Shown: positions 17,956 through 28,100 of the stretch, one piece after another | Numbering within the stretch: the first letter of the stretch is position 1 | How the letters are laid out: every line of letters begins with the position of its first letter | DNA from: UBA2970 sp965221075 | GTDB taxonomy: Bacteria; Verrucomicrobiota; Verrucomicrobiia; Limisphaerales; AAA164-E04 | DNA: 64,000 bases | Assembly (NCBI GenBank): GCA_965221075.1 | Contig: OZ244865.1 | Location: 3,250,899-3,314,898 of the forward strand | Reading direction: 5' to 3' | Notes under the pieces: model-generated | What the model was told of the DNA's origin: nothing | The model's database searches: none | What the model saw: only the letters and a program-made list of their open reading frames with translations | Position numbers and translations under genes: made by a program

Positions 17956-19051
17956 GTGAAGCGGCGGCCCCTACTCACCATCGACCTGGGAGCCCTACGG
18001 GAGAACTACCTCCGCCTGCGCCGGATGGCGGCACCCACCCGGTGCGCCTGCGTGGTCAAGGCCGACGCCTACGGCCTGGGGGCCGGGCGGACGGCCACGG
18101 CGCTGCGGGAGCCCGACTGACGTGACTTCTTCGTGGCCACCCTCGACGAAGGCCTCGCCTTGAGGGTCCTCCTGAGCCCAGGGCCTCGGATCCGGGTCCT
18201 CGACGACATGCCCAGGGAGCCGCCGAGGAGTTTCTCGAGAGCCGTCTGGATCCGGTCCTTAACCACCTGGGGGAGGTGAGGGAGTGGAGCCGGTGCGCCC
18301 GGCGGGCGGGAAGACGCCTGCCGGGCCTTCTCCTCCTCGACACCGGAATGTCGCGGTTGGGACTTCCCGCCTGGGAGCAGCGGATCCTTCGGGAGGCCCC
18401 CTCCCTGCTGGAGCCCCTCCGGTTGGCGCAGGTGATGAGCCACCTGGCCCACGGCGCCGATCCCGTCCTCTTCCGGGTCCAGAAGCGCGTCTTCGAGGAG
18501 GCCCGCGGGCCCTGGAATCGCGTCCCGGCCAGCCTGGCGAATTCCGAGGGGATTCTTCTGGGGAGGGGATTCCACTACCAGATGGCGCGTCCCGCGATCG
18601 CCCTCTACGGCTGCCTGGTCCCCTTCCAAGAGGTGGCCTCGCTGCAGGCCCCGGTGATCCAGGTGCGCGATGTACCGACCGGAGCGGCCGTCGACTGCGA
18701 CGGGTCCTGGAAAGCCCGAGGTCCCGCCCGCATCGCCACCATCCCGGTGGGCTACGCCGACGGCCTGCTGCGCTCGTGCAGCAACCTGGCCGCCGCCTGG
18801 ATCGGGGAGCGCCGGTGGCGGGGTGGATCTCGATGGACCTGGCCACCCTGGACGTCACCGGCATCCCCGGGGTGCGCCCCGGCACGCCCGCCACCCTTCT
18901 GGGGGGGCCTGCCACCCTCCAGGACCTCGCCCGGGCCGCCGGGACCATCCCCTACGAGATCCTCGTCTCGCTGGGTAGAGGACGCTTCACCCGGCGCTAC
19001 CTCCCGCCCGGCGCAGCCTGCGGCAGATCCCCCGGGAGCCGCTATCCATGA
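17956..19051 (+). pseudogene. alr: Alanine racemase pseudogene, unit A
   Basis: Aligns throughout with the intact alr copies in units B and C, starting at the same GTG. It is interrupted by TGA at 18118-18120 (a Cys codon in the others), a 1-nt loss near 18215 and a 7-nt loss near 18810. The PLP lysine motif VVKADAYGLG survives, but the position corresponding to the catalytic Tyr (GYDG in the other copies) reads DCDG, so the product would be inactive even if the frames were restored. Its 3' end overlaps the convergent lpxA remnant, as in every unit. The 240-bp stretch before it (17718-17955) contains an element, GATAGGTTCCGGTACT, also found before alr in unit C. Confidence 0.9.
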
Positions 19052-19513
19052 AGCCGATCAGCACCCGGCCCGCCGGAGTGGCGGCCGTCCGCGCGGCCTC
19101 CTCCAGGGCTCTGGAAAGGGAACCGCCCCGCCGGAAGAGCAGCCGGTAGAGACGCTTGATCTCGCTGCGCTCCTCCTCGGGCATGCCGGCCCGCCGCATT
19201 CCCACCAGGTTGAGCCCGGCCAGCTCGATGACATTGCAGGCCGTCAGGAAGGGGGGCAGGTCCTGGCTCATGGCCGCCAGCCCCTGCAGCATGGCCAGGC
19301 GCCCGATGCGCACCCACTGGTGGACGCTGGCGTTGCCTCCGAGCACTGCGCCGTCCCCCACCTCCACATGCCCTCCCAGCAGGACGCCATTGGCCAGGAT
19401 CACCCCGTCCCCCACCCGGCAGTCGTGCCCCACATGGCTCCCGGCCATTAAGCAGGCACACCGAACCCACCACCGTCTCCCCCTCCCGGGCCGAGACGTG
19501 GATGGTCGCATGC
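18987..19513 (-). pseudogene. lpxA: lpxA 3' fragment, unit A
   Basis: The last ~170 codons of an LpxA-type acyltransferase, convergent with and overlapping alr by 65 nt. The His pair in SHVGHDC and the GGHVEVGD rung are present. A small frameshift lies near 19447, and homology stops at 19513-19514, where the sequence switches to the sulfatase. No start or N-terminal rungs remain, so this is a dead fragment. Confidence 0.9.
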
Positions 19514-20418
19514 TTCGAGGGGATGGGCCCCAAGCTGCTCCCCCTGACATCGCGCCCCGGCGACCAGGCACCCAAAACGGATCTGGGAGAAGGCGGAGTT
19601 CCTGGGCGGGGGATACCGGTGGATGCTGCGCAGCCACATCACCCAGGGCTTCGTGGACGAGGCCCTGGACTTTATCACCAGGGCGCGCGACGAGGGGAGG
19701 CCCTTCTACGTCAACCTCTGGCCCGACGACGTCCACGGCCCCCTGTGGCACCCGGCGGAGCGGTGGAGCGGCGATGTCCGGGAGCAGCGCTACCTGGCGG
19801 TCCTGGAGGGCACGGACGCCCAGCTGGGGGGCCTCTTCGACGCCGTGCGCGGCAACCCCGATCTGGCGGAAAGCATCCTGATCCTGGTGTGCAGCGACAA
19901 CGGCCCGGCCCGGGGGCAGGGCCGCGCCGGGTTCTTCCGGGGCTACAAGGCCCAGCTCCACGAGGGAGGGATCCGCTCCCCCCTGGTGGCCTGGGGGTCG
20001 GGCCTGGTGGAGGAAGCGGGAACGGTCAACGGGGAGTCGGTTCTCTCGGCCATGGTTCTGGTCCCCACCCTGCTGGAGCTGGCCGGAGCGGACCCGCACA
20101 CCAGCGCGGCCTACGACGGCGAGGCCCTGTCGGACACCCTGCTGGGCCCCGCTGTTCTTCCGGCGTCCGCCCGACCGGGACGCCTTCTACGGAACGGACG
20201 ACCTCCCCGATCTGGCCATGCGCCAGGGCCCCTGGAAGCTGCTCTGCGAGTACGACGGCAGCCGGCCCGAGCTCTACCACCTGGGCGAGGATCCGGGCGA
20301 GTCCCGCAGCCTGGCGGACCGGCATACGGCCCGGGTCCGGGCCATGTACCGGGAGCTGGCTGCCTGGCACCAGGCCATGCCCGCGGACCGGGGAGCCGAG
20401 CTCGCCTCGGACCGCTAG
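19514..20418 (+). pseudogene. Sulfatase pseudogene, 5'-truncated, unit B
   Basis: Begins within the codons for NFEGMG of the intact sulfatase, so the signal peptide, metal-binding Asp pair and formylglycine motif are all missing. A +1 frameshift occurs near 19574 and a 22-nt deletion near 20146 sits between two GGGCC repeats. CSDNGPARG and HEGGIRSPL remain readable. It ends at the same TAG as the intact copy. Confidence 0.92.
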
Positions 20419-20992
20419 CCCACGCACGCCGGAACAGGCCTGGCCGATCGCTTGCGGGCAGTCCTCAAGCGAGCCGAGCCCACGAATGCCCGTTCCTCGC
20501 CAGGAGGGCTGCTCCTCGACTGGCTGTCCACACGATATCGCGGCGCTACGAGGCCCTTGACGGCGACGACGTAGTGCTGGGAATCCGACATCTTTGGCTG
20601 GTACGGGGTCGCCAGCAGCAGCCGCAATTCGGCGATCGAGCGTACATGCCCGAGGCCCGATGCCAGAGAACGAACTTGATGCCGTTTCCCTTTGTAGACT
20701 TGAAATCCCCCACGGGGAACCGGCCGTCTTCTCTTCATAGCCTGTTCCCTTCGATTCCATGCCGATGGCCTCCGAAAGGGCTCCCCGTTTCTCCTCGACA
20801 GAAGGGAAGCGGTATCCTGCAATCCCATCTGGAGCCGATTGAAATGGAGACTGAATCCGGAAGTGCCGGAAAGAGCCGTTGCGCTACGCTTGGCGTCGAA
20901 AGCCTCCCCAGGAACAGCCTTCCCTGGATCGAGCCCGGCTCACATCGAAGGCATGCCACCCCAGTGACGCAACCAGCAGCCCCAGAAGAATC
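20419..20992. other. Conserved spacer between sulfatase remnant and PPC gene, unit B
   Basis: Homologous to the unit A spacer but of the second sequence type, which it shares with unit D. The 76-codon frame seen in unit A is open here but its ATG is ATA. No separate gene is supported. Confidence 0.5.
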
Positions 20993-23900
20993 ATGAAACC
21001 GCAGCAAATGAAAACAACGCACGTCCCTAACCCGGATTCCGAAAGCGAATGCAGGCATCCCGGCCTTCTCCGCCTTCTGCACCTGCAGATTCTCCTGATG
21101 GCGGGGTTCTGCGTCAACGCAGGGAGCTTCCTGATCGGAGCCGTGGTGCAAACCGCCCATCGGGCAAGGAGGAGCCTTGGGGCTCCGGTTCCGGCGTTCG
21201 CTTCCCGATGCCTGCGCCATACGATTCCTGCCCTCTGCGCCTGCGCATGCAGCCTGGCTACGGCACCAGCGGACGATTGCGAGGACCTGGCGCTGGTTGA
21301 ACCGTCCATGCTCAAGGCAAACGAACTGAACTACCGCAAGACCGGCTTGTACCGCGGCATTTCTCCAGCCACTGTCACCAACTACAGCATCTACCAGATC
21401 GACACCTCGAAGATAACATACAAGACCGGCACATTGCATGTGTATTCGGAAGAATTCAGCGAGTACTTTACAAGCAACTACGGATCGGTGGACACCTACG
21501 GCGTTCTGCTCGATTCGGAAGGATGCGAGCTGGCCAGGAACAGCGACAGCGGGGAGGACGACCATTTCCGCCTGTCGCACGACTACGATCCCGGCGAAAC
21601 GTACTATATCAAGATCGGATTGGAAAGAACGCCCCAGAATTCCGCACTCTTCAAGCTGCACGCCTATGTGAGCGATACCGACTATGAGCAGATAGGCCTG
21701 ATCCACGTTGATGGCGGCGAGTCCATCGACAAGCCAGGCGAAGAGAACCTATATCGCATCGACGTTCCCAAGCCGGGTATTCTGCATGTGATCACAGGGG
21801 GCTTCATGGATACATATGGCTCTCTGTACAAAGGCGACAAGTACGGAAGGTTCCACGAAAGCGAGGACAGCCTGATATGCGAGAACGACGATGTGATCGA
21901 TCTGATGTACGACAGCAGCAATACGGTTCTGAACCACTTCAACTGCTATTTGAAAAGATACGTGGAGCCTGGCACATACTATGTCAAGATCAGGCTCTAC
22001 TCTCCCAAGGAGACAGGCAGCTATATTATTTCAACCATTTTCGAAGATGTAGATCTAGGCGCCTCCAGCGTTATTAGCGCCAATGGACTGCATGCGGATT
22101 CGTTCGACAAGGCAGGAGCCTACAGCAACCACAAAGCATACCGGATCGATATCCAACAGACGGGGACCCTGTCCGTGAAGCTTTCCGGCGATGCGGAAAC
22201 TCGAAGGTATCTTCTAGATTCCGCAGGAAACGTGCTTGAATCGAACGACGACATCGAACCGGAAAGCGGAAGGCGGATCGTTCAGGAAGTCCATCAAGGA
22301 CGCTACTATCTTGTCATGCACCACTCGATGCTGGATGGAACAGGCGGCTACGGAGTTGCCACATCCTTCGCCAGCCCTGTCAACTACACCACAGTCCCCT
22401 ACGATCTGTCGCTAGATCCCGACACCAGCTATCTAGCTTCCATTGAAAATGCAGGCGACTACAGCATATACAGGATGACCGTCACCAACCAGGGAACCTT
22501 GACCGTGTACACTACCGGCAGCATGGACACATTCGGCCAGTTGCTGGATCACTCGGGCAAGGAGCTGGAATCCAGCGACGACGCAATCGTCGGCTTCAGC
22601 AATTTCTACATCAGCCGGAACGTAGAACCTGGAACCTACTATGTCAAGGTAAGGCACTATTCGGCTTCGGGAACGGGAGACTACGAAATAGTCAGAAGCT
22701 CTGTCAATTCGCTCGAGGACATCCATTCGGATCTGGATGGCGATGGACTTTCAAGATACGAGGAAATGGATCTGTTCTCCTACTACCATCTGGATCCTCT
22801 CAACCCAGACAGCGACGGCAACGGTACATCGGACGGCTTCGAGGACTTCGACAACGATCGCGTCTCCAACAAGTTCGAGCTCAACCGGTACGATTCCCAT
22901 CCTCTCGATGCGTACAGCCTGGATCCGAATGGCGACATTTCAGACGCATCCTGGCTGTTTCTGGCTCCCATGGACATAAACAGCGTCTCGTCGCTAATGA
23001 ATGCCTGGGACCAGATTCAAGCCATTGATGGTAGAAGCACATCGCTGATCCTGGTATCAAGCGGACAGGAAGAGTCGCTGGTTTCATCCAGCTCACGGCA
23101 GGCGACTACCCGCTTCGTCGGAACAACAACTGTCAATGGCGAATCGCATCTGAATTTCACGCTCGATGCAGATCAAACCAGCGCGGATCACGACTTGTAC
23201 TATCTCGCCAGCCTGTCCATTGGCTTCTATTGGGAAAGAGTGGGCGAAGTCCAGGCCGGCAAGACCAACAGCATTCCGGCAAGTCTGTTTCCAGCGAACC
23301 AGGGGTTCTTCACATCGGGCAGCAAGTGGGATGCGGATGAAGACGGACTGACAGACGGCTACGAGCTGCTTGTTGCCGGAACAAGTCCTACCAACCCAGA
23401 TTCAGCTGTCGACCTGGACAATGACGGAGTACCGGAATCCTTCCTTGACTATTCCGACAACTTGATTCGGGACTCTGAGGACGATTTCGATGCAGATGGA
23501 TTGCCAAACCTATTGGAATACTACGTGCGGACCAATCCTCACAGTTCCGATTCGGATCACGATGGAGTCAGTGACAGTGACGAAGACCATAACAAAGATT
23601 TCGACAAAAATGGAATACTTGATAATGATGAATACTTGATTTTCTTAGAAAAAGGCAAGCATCTCAATCTTCCCAAAGGATACAGCGAGTATACCGTTCT
23701 GCTTAACGTGGAAGGAACTGAGGATATCCAGAACATGGACAGCATCGAATTCTATCTTGAAAGCGAAGGCTTGTATCTCACAACAGTGACTGTTACAAAC
23801 CAGAACTACCTGAAAATACGATACCAAAGCCTAATACACGACGAGATTGCTTTGTGGTTGTTAAGAGCAGGCACTATATGGTATGGCTCTCATAATGCAA

Positions 23901-24739
23901 TCAGCATTTTATTTCACGAGCCTACAAAGTTTTGGGATGAGTCTCCTTCACAGAATTTGTACACAAATTTCCTTGATTATTATTCTCCGGCAAGTTATCA
24001 GAAATATATAGACGTCTTGCCTGCGTTTTGGACTCAGGCCGATCCAGGCCTGGTGGTATTGCCGACAATTAACTATTCTGAAATAGAAAAAGGACTTGAG
24101 ATGGAGTCTGAGAACCATAACCAGTTTCGATATTTTATTAATTATCTTTCTAACACTGCCTACAATGAATCCAGAAAAAACAGGCGTGCAGCGCTGGCCC
24201 AATTGCATATGGGGCATGATCTCGATTATGAGAAAACACTCGAATATGTATACTACGAAAGATTGATGTCCTACAGATTAAGGGCCTTAAGATCGTTTTC
24301 TGGGAGTCAATGGATTGGAAGTAGGTATAAGTATTATGATTTCAGGGGCCCTGTTGTTTTCTTTGGTTATGGCGATGCTGTAGCACCTGCGGCATGGCCT
24401 TCGATTATTGATCTAACAAAATCATTTATAATGCATGAAGCCAAGACAAATTCGTATTGGAATTTTTATGATAGTTATGATTTTCCACCAGATCTGCAAG
24501 AAGCGTTCATTAATTATGCCGACGATGTAGAAGCCGGCAGGGGCGCTTCGACTTATACACATTATATTCCCGATCCAATTTCTACTCCTGTATCTCAAGA
24601 ACCATTTCATCACTATTACAGCCAAATAGTTTTTAGAAGCTATTTATCGGCAATGCTTGAAACCATGGCGCCGCTCGATTCCGGAAATACACCAAGCATT
24701 CATAATATGAATGGCATTTTTTATATCATTGGATATTGA
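20993..24739 (+). CDS. Large secreted PPC-domain / calcium-repeat protein, copy 2
   Basis: 1248 residues, same architecture as copy 1: two-part hydrophobic leader, PPC-type repeats, DxDxDG calcium loops, then a distinct C-terminal region. The N-terminal ~830 residues differ from the other copies only at scattered positions (for example EDVDLG where the others have EELDLG). From about 23580 the DNA becomes AT-rich and the protein follows a version closest to copy 3 (EDHNKDFDKNGILD, LKIRYQSLIHD). Motifs shared with copies 3 and 4 in this otherwise divergent region are ALPAFW- or VLPAFW-type, LVVLPTI.YSEI, YYERL..YRL.AL and PPDLQEAFI. The TGA stop is followed directly by the terminal sequence of an ISL3-type element, yet the C-terminus is about as long as in copies 3 and 4, so it is probably not truncated. 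Confidence 0.85.
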   Translation: MKPQQMKTTHVPNPDSESECRHPGLLRLLHLQILLMAGFCVNAGSFLIGAVVQTAHRARRSLGAPVPAFASRCLRHTIPALCACACSLATAPADDCEDLALVEPSMLKANELNYRKTGLYRGISPATVTNYSIYQIDTSKITYKTGTLHVYSEEFSEYFTSNYGSVDTYGVLLDSEGCELARNSDSGEDDHFRLSHDYDPGETYYIKIGLERTPQNSALFKLHAYVSDTDYEQIGLIHVDGGESIDKPGEENLYRIDVPKPGILHVITGGFMDTYGSLYKGDKYGRFHESEDSLICENDDVIDLMYDSSNTVLNHFNCYLKRYVEPGTYYVKIRLYSPKETGSYIISTIFEDVDLGASSVISANGLHADSFDKAGAYSNHKAYRIDIQQTGTLSVKLSGDAETRRYLLDSAGNVLESNDDIEPESGRRIVQEVHQGRYYLVMHHSMLDGTGGYGVATSFASPVNYTTVPYDLSLDPDTSYLASIENAGDYSIYRMTVTNQGTLTVYTTGSMDTFGQLLDHSGKELESSDDAIVGFSNFYISRNVEPGTYYVKVRHYSASGTGDYEIVRSSVNSLEDIHSDLDGDGLSRYEEMDLFSYYHLDPLNPDSDGNGTSDGFEDFDNDRVSNKFELNRYDSHPLDAYSLDPNGDISDASWLFLAPMDINSVSSLMNAWDQIQAIDGRSTSLILVSSGQEESLVSSSSRQATTRFVGTTTVNGESHLNFTLDADQTSADHDLYYLASLSIGFYWERVGEVQAGKTNSIPASLFPANQGFFTSGSKWDADEDGLTDGYELLVAGTSPTNPDSAVDLDNDGVPESFLDYSDNLIRDSEDDFDADGLPNLLEYYVRTNPHSSDSDHDGVSDSDEDHNKDFDKNGILDNDEYLIFLEKGKHLNLPKGYSEYTVLLNVEGTEDIQNMDSIEFYLESEGLYLTTVTVTNQNYLKIRYQSLIHDEIALWLLRAGTIWYGSHNAISILFHEPTKFWDESPSQNLYTNFLDYYSPASYQKYIDVLPAFWTQADPGLVVLPTINYSEIEKGLEMESENHNQFRYFINYLSNTAYNESRKNRRAALAQLHMGHDLDYEKTLEYVYYERLMSYRLRALRSFSGSQWIGSRYKYYDFRGPVVFFGYGDAVAPAAWPSIIDLTKSFIMHEAKTNSYWNFYDSYDFPPDLQEAFINYADDVEAGRGASTYTHYIPDPISTPVSQEPFHHYYSQIVFRSYLSAMLETMAPLDSGNTPSIHNMNGIFYIIGY

Positions 24740-25450
24740 GGCTCTACCGACAATCATGCGGGTTATGCGACATGGGGATTGAGCTTGACGAAGGCGAGCT
24801 TCCCGGCGATGTGGAATATGACGGTGCGGATGGTCTTGAAGCAGCGGTAGCCTCTGGCGCGGCGCTTGGCAGACTGGAACAGCCCGTTGAGGGCCTCGAT
24901 GAAGCCGTTGGTGCGGCGCGTTCTGGCCCAGGCTGCGATTCCGTGGATGTGATTCCGGATCGTCCTGGCGACGGCCTTCATGGGCTCGTCCTTGGTGCGG
25001 TTCACGTTGGCGCCATTGGTAGAGCATAGCCCTGATTACGTGGATCTGCTTGCGGTTGAGGATCTCCCTCAGCTGCTCCCGGTACATCTAGTCTCAGGCT
25101 GTGCGCTTGCCGACGACGCTGGCCAGGAGCGCATCGAGGTCGGCTCGCTGAGCGGGCTCATAGCGGTCAGGATCCTTGAGCAGCGTCCATCGCAGGCCCT
25201 TGAGATCTGGGTAGAGCTGCAGCTCGATGAGCCAGGTCGCACTCGCGCTGGATAAACCTCAGGTGCGGAAGCTCCTGGTCAGCATATCATGCACCAGATG
25301 GACGCCCTCGATGTCGCCATGCTCAGAGCGCGCACCCCGACGGATGTCGACATGCACGATCAGCTTGCGCCCGGACTCGTTGAACTCCGGAGCTGTGAAA
25401 TGCCAGGGTTCGGACAAGCCGAGGGCAACGGCGAGCAGTTTGTGGTTCAT
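24740..25450 (-). mobile_element. ISL3-family insertion sequence remnant
   Basis: On the minus strand an N-terminal piece (25450 to ~25259) reads ALGLSEPWHFTAPEF.E.GRKLIVHVD, typical of ISL3 transposase starts. After a scrambled, shortened middle comes the C-terminal piece (25005-24763) with MKAVARTIRNHIHGI, TRRTNGFIEALNGLFQSAK, ARGYRCFKTIRT and HIAGKLAF, the ISL3 DDE-domain end. The element's terminal sequence GGCTCTACCGACAATCATGC starts immediately after the PPC-2 stop codon. I could not find a matching inverted end on the right, so that side is lost or rearranged. Internal deletions and frameshifts make it non-functional. Confidence 0.82.
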
Positions 25451-25477
25451 AGGGCTATTCTGCGACTGTGCTGTCCA

Positions 25478-25556
25478 GGGGGCAAATGCCCCCGCAGCGA
25501 TCCTCCGAGGCCGAGGCCACGGCCATCTCTACTGCAGGGGGGCACTGCCCCCTGCA
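25478..25556. repeat. Two GC-rich inverted repeats next to the IS remnant
   Basis: GGGGGC..GCCCCC at 25478-25493 and a longer palindrome TGCAGGGGGGC-ACT-GCCCCCTGCA at 25533-25556. The second is preceded by TCTCTACTGCAGG (25526-25538), which recurs at 33796-33808 in unit C in the equivalent place behind the PPC gene. They could be terminators or a small dispersed repeat; neither is followed by a clear T run. Confidence 0.5.
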
Positions 25557-25786
25557 CACCGGGACCACTTTGAGCAGGGAAATGAAGCCAAGCATATGGC
25601 GTAGCCTGTCTGTGTCTATGGGGCCGAGTTGACATGGCTAGTGCCAACTACGGCTGTCTGCACAGCACAAGCCCAAACGATTATCAGTAGAGATTTGACA
25701 TCAATCGTGCACTGGCAGGATTCGCAGTATGTCAGGCCTCAAGTGCTAGAGCTTTTTTCCAAAATGGCCCACAGGACACTGCGAGC

Positions 25787-26890
25787 GTGAACCGACGGCC
25801 CCTTCTCACCATCGACCTGGGAGCCCTACGGGAGAACTACCTCCGCCTGCGCCGGATGGCGGCACCTGCCCGGTGCGCCTGCGTGGTCAAGGCCGACGCC
25901 TACGGCCTGGGTGCCGGGCGGGCCGTCACGGCACTGCGTGAGGCCGGCTGCCAGGACTTCTTCGTGGCCACCCTTGACGAAGGCCTCGCCCTGAGGGGTC
26001 TTCTGGGCCCGGGGCCCCGGATAAGGATCCTCAACGGCATCCCCCGTGGGTCCGCCGAGGAGTTCCTCGAGAGTCGACTGGATCCGGTCCTCAACCACCT
26101 GGAGGAGGTGAGGGAGTGGAGCCGGTGCGCCCGGCGGACGGGGAGACGCCTCCCAGGCCTCCTCCACCTCGACACCGGCATGTCGCGGCTGGGCCTCCCC
26201 GCCCGGGAGCAGCGGATCCTTCGGGAGGATCCCTCCCTGCTGGAGCCCCTCAGGTTGGCGCTGGCGATGAGCCATCTGGCCCACGGCGCCGATCCCGTCC
26301 TTTCCGGGGACCAGAGGCGCGCCTTCGAGGAGGCCCGCGCACCCTGGAAGCGCGTCCCGGCCAGCCTGGCGAACTCCGAGGGGATCCTCCTGGGTAGGGA
26401 GTTCCACTACCAGATGGCGCGTCCCGGGATCGCCCTCTACGGCGGCCTTGCCCCCTTCCGGGAGGTGGCCTCGCTGCAGGCCCCGGTGATCCAGGTGCGC
26501 GATGTGCCGGCCGGAGCGGCTGTCGGCTACGACGGGACCTGGAAGGCCTGCGGGCCCGCACGCATCGCCACCATCCCGGTGGGCTACGCCGACGGCCTGA
26601 TCCGCTCGTGCAGCAACCGGGCCGCCGCCTGGATTGGGGAGCGCCGGGCCCCGGTGGCGGGGCGGATCTCCATGGACCTGGCCACTCTGGACGTCACCGG
26701 CATCCCCGGGGTGCGCCCCGGCACGCCCGCCACCCTCCTGGGAGGGCCCGCCACCCTCCAGGACCTCGCCCGGGCCTCCGGGACCATTCCCTACGAGATC
26801 CTCGTCTCGCTGGGTAGAGGACGCTTCACCCGGCGCTACCTTCCGCCCGTCGAAGCCTGCGGCAGATCCCCCGGGAGCCGCTCTCCATGA
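25787..26890 (+). CDS. alr: Alanine racemase, intact copy (unit B)
   Basis: 367 residues from a GTG; the same GTG is used by the frames in units A and C. PLP-dependent interconversion of L- and D-alanine for peptidoglycan. The PLP lysine motif VVKADAYGLG lies near residue 37, the substrate-loop HLDTGMSRLG near 130, the GYDG Tyr near 247, IPVGYADG near 265 and the C-terminal GRISMDLATLDVTGIPG. The length is normal for the family. No strong ribosome site is visible before the GTG. The last 65 nt overlap the convergent lpxA end. A second intact alr lies in unit C, so the cell appears to carry at least two working copies. Confidence 0.93.
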   Translation: MNRRPLLTIDLGALRENYLRLRRMAAPARCACVVKADAYGLGAGRAVTALREAGCQDFFVATLDEGLALRGLLGPGPRIRILNGIPRGSAEEFLESRLDPVLNHLEEVREWSRCARRTGRRLPGLLHLDTGMSRLGLPAREQRILREDPSLLEPLRLALAMSHLAHGADPVLSGDQRRAFEEARAPWKRVPASLANSEGILLGREFHYQMARPGIALYGGLAPFREVASLQAPVIQVRDVPAGAAVGYDGTWKACGPARIATIPVGYADGLIRSCSNRAAAWIGERRAPVAGRISMDLATLDVTGIPGVRPGTPATLLGGPATLQDLARASGTIPYEILVSLGRGRFTRRYLPPVEACGRSPGSRSP

Positions 26891-27587
26891 AGCCGATCAG
26901 CTCCCGGCCCGCCGGAGTGGCGGCCGTCCGCGCGGCCTCCTCCAGGGCTCCGGAGAGGGAGCCGGCCCGCCGGAAGAGCAGCCGGTAGAGGCGCTTGATC
27001 TCGCTGCGCTCCTCCTCGGGCATGCCGGCCCGCCGCAGCCCCACCAGGTTGAGACCGGCCAGCTCGTTGACATTGCAGGCCGTCAGGAGGGGGGGCAGGT
27101 CCTGGCTCATGGCCGTCAGCCCCTGCAGCATGGCCAGGCGCCCGATGCGCACCCACTGGTGGACGCTGGCGTTGCCTCCGAGCACCGCGCCGTCCCCCAC
27201 CCGGCAGTCGTGCCCCACATGGCTCCCGGCCATGAGCAGGCACCCAGTACCCACCACCGTCTCCCCTTCCCGGGCCGAGGCGTGGATGGTCGCATGCTCC
27301 CGGACGACGTTGCCGTCCCCGATCACCAGGCGGGCCGGACCGCCCCGGTAGCTCCTGTCCTGGGGCGCCCCTCCGACCACGCAGCCGGATGCAGCACGTT
27401 GTTCCTTCCGATCCGGGTCTGGCCGGCCACATAGACGTGGGGCCCGATGCAGCAGCCGTCGCCAATTTCCACCTCCCCCTCGATCACCGCGTAGGGGCCA
27501 ATCCTCACATCCCTCCCCAGCGACACTCCATCGCCCACCAGGACGGTCGGATGCCGTCCCTCGATGCCGTGGGGTAAGCTGCTCACA
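26826..27587 (-). pseudogene. lpxA: lpxA pseudogene, unit B
   Basis: Starts at the GTG overlapping the hflX-remnant stop and ends at the usual position inside alr. A 1-nt loss near 27391 shifts the frame after the N-terminal rungs. A 54-bp in-frame deletion near 27196 removes 18 residues of the left-handed beta-helix (the VILANG to EVGDG stretch, including the His of GGHV). The deletion lies exactly between two copies of CCGTCCCCCACC seen in the intact units. Confidence 0.92.
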
Positions 27588-28083
27588 TCCGGTCCCCGGC
27601 TGTTGAGGATCCGGCCTCCTCCCGGAACCGGCCCGGCTCCCGCCCGGAGAGGCGGGGGCCGGGAGCCTCCGGACCGGCGACGTAGCGGGCGAACTCGTGG
27701 ACGCGGTGGGGGGGCACGCGCGCCTTGATCTCGGCGTGAGCTCCGGAGTACTCCAGCCGGTCGATCTTGTTTTAGACCGTCAGGACGGGCTTGCTTCCGG
27801 CCCCGATCTCGGCGAGAGCCGACTCCACCGCGCGGATCTGCTGCTCGGCCTCGGGATGGCTTACGTCGACCACGTGGATCAGGAGATCCGACTCGACCAC
27901 CTCCTCCAGGGTGGCCTTGTTGGCCTTCACCAGACAGTGGGGAAGCTGGCGGATGGCGGAATCGAGGATGGCGAAGAGGCGATCCCCACCGGGAGCCCCC
28001 GATCCGGCCAGACGGCGCAACAGGTTGGACTTTCCGGCGTTGGTGTACCCAATCAGGGAAGCCTGGGACCAGAGGCGGCGTCA
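27584..28083 (-). pseudogene. hflX: hflX fragment with internal deletions, unit B
   Basis: C-terminal part of the HflX GTPase from the GYTNAGKS-like P-loop region to the end. Compared with unit D it has two clean deletions: one of about 200 nt between CTCCAGCCGG repeats (residual copy at 27751-27760) and one between TGGCGGATG repeats (residual copy at 27947-27955). There are also point changes that include a stop. The N-terminal half is absent; the fragment is fused upstream to the sulfatase of unit C. Confidence 0.92.
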
Positions 28084-28100
28084 GCGGCGATCCGCCCTGC

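Larger units (their letters stand above)
12032..19513 (+). repeat. Tandem segment, unit A
   Basis: First of four direct copies of a segment ordered sulfatase, PPC/calcium-repeat protein, alr, then convergent lpxA (and hflX in other units). This unit keeps the only intact sulfatase. Its alr is a pseudogene and its lpxA is cut at 19513-19514, where sequence jumps straight into the middle of the unit B sulfatase, so the lpxA 5' half, all hflX and the sulfatase 5' half are missing at this boundary. PPC gene starts are 7007, 9002 and 8355 bp apart along the array. Confidence 0.9.
19514..28090 (+). repeat. Tandem segment, unit B
   Basis: Second copy of the segment: truncated sulfatase, PPC copy 2, an inserted ISL3-family remnant, intact alr, broken lpxA and an internally deleted hflX fragment. 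It is the longest unit because of the insertion. The right boundary, within about 28083-28098, fuses hflX to the second half of the sulfatase signal-peptide region of unit C. Confidence 0.9.
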
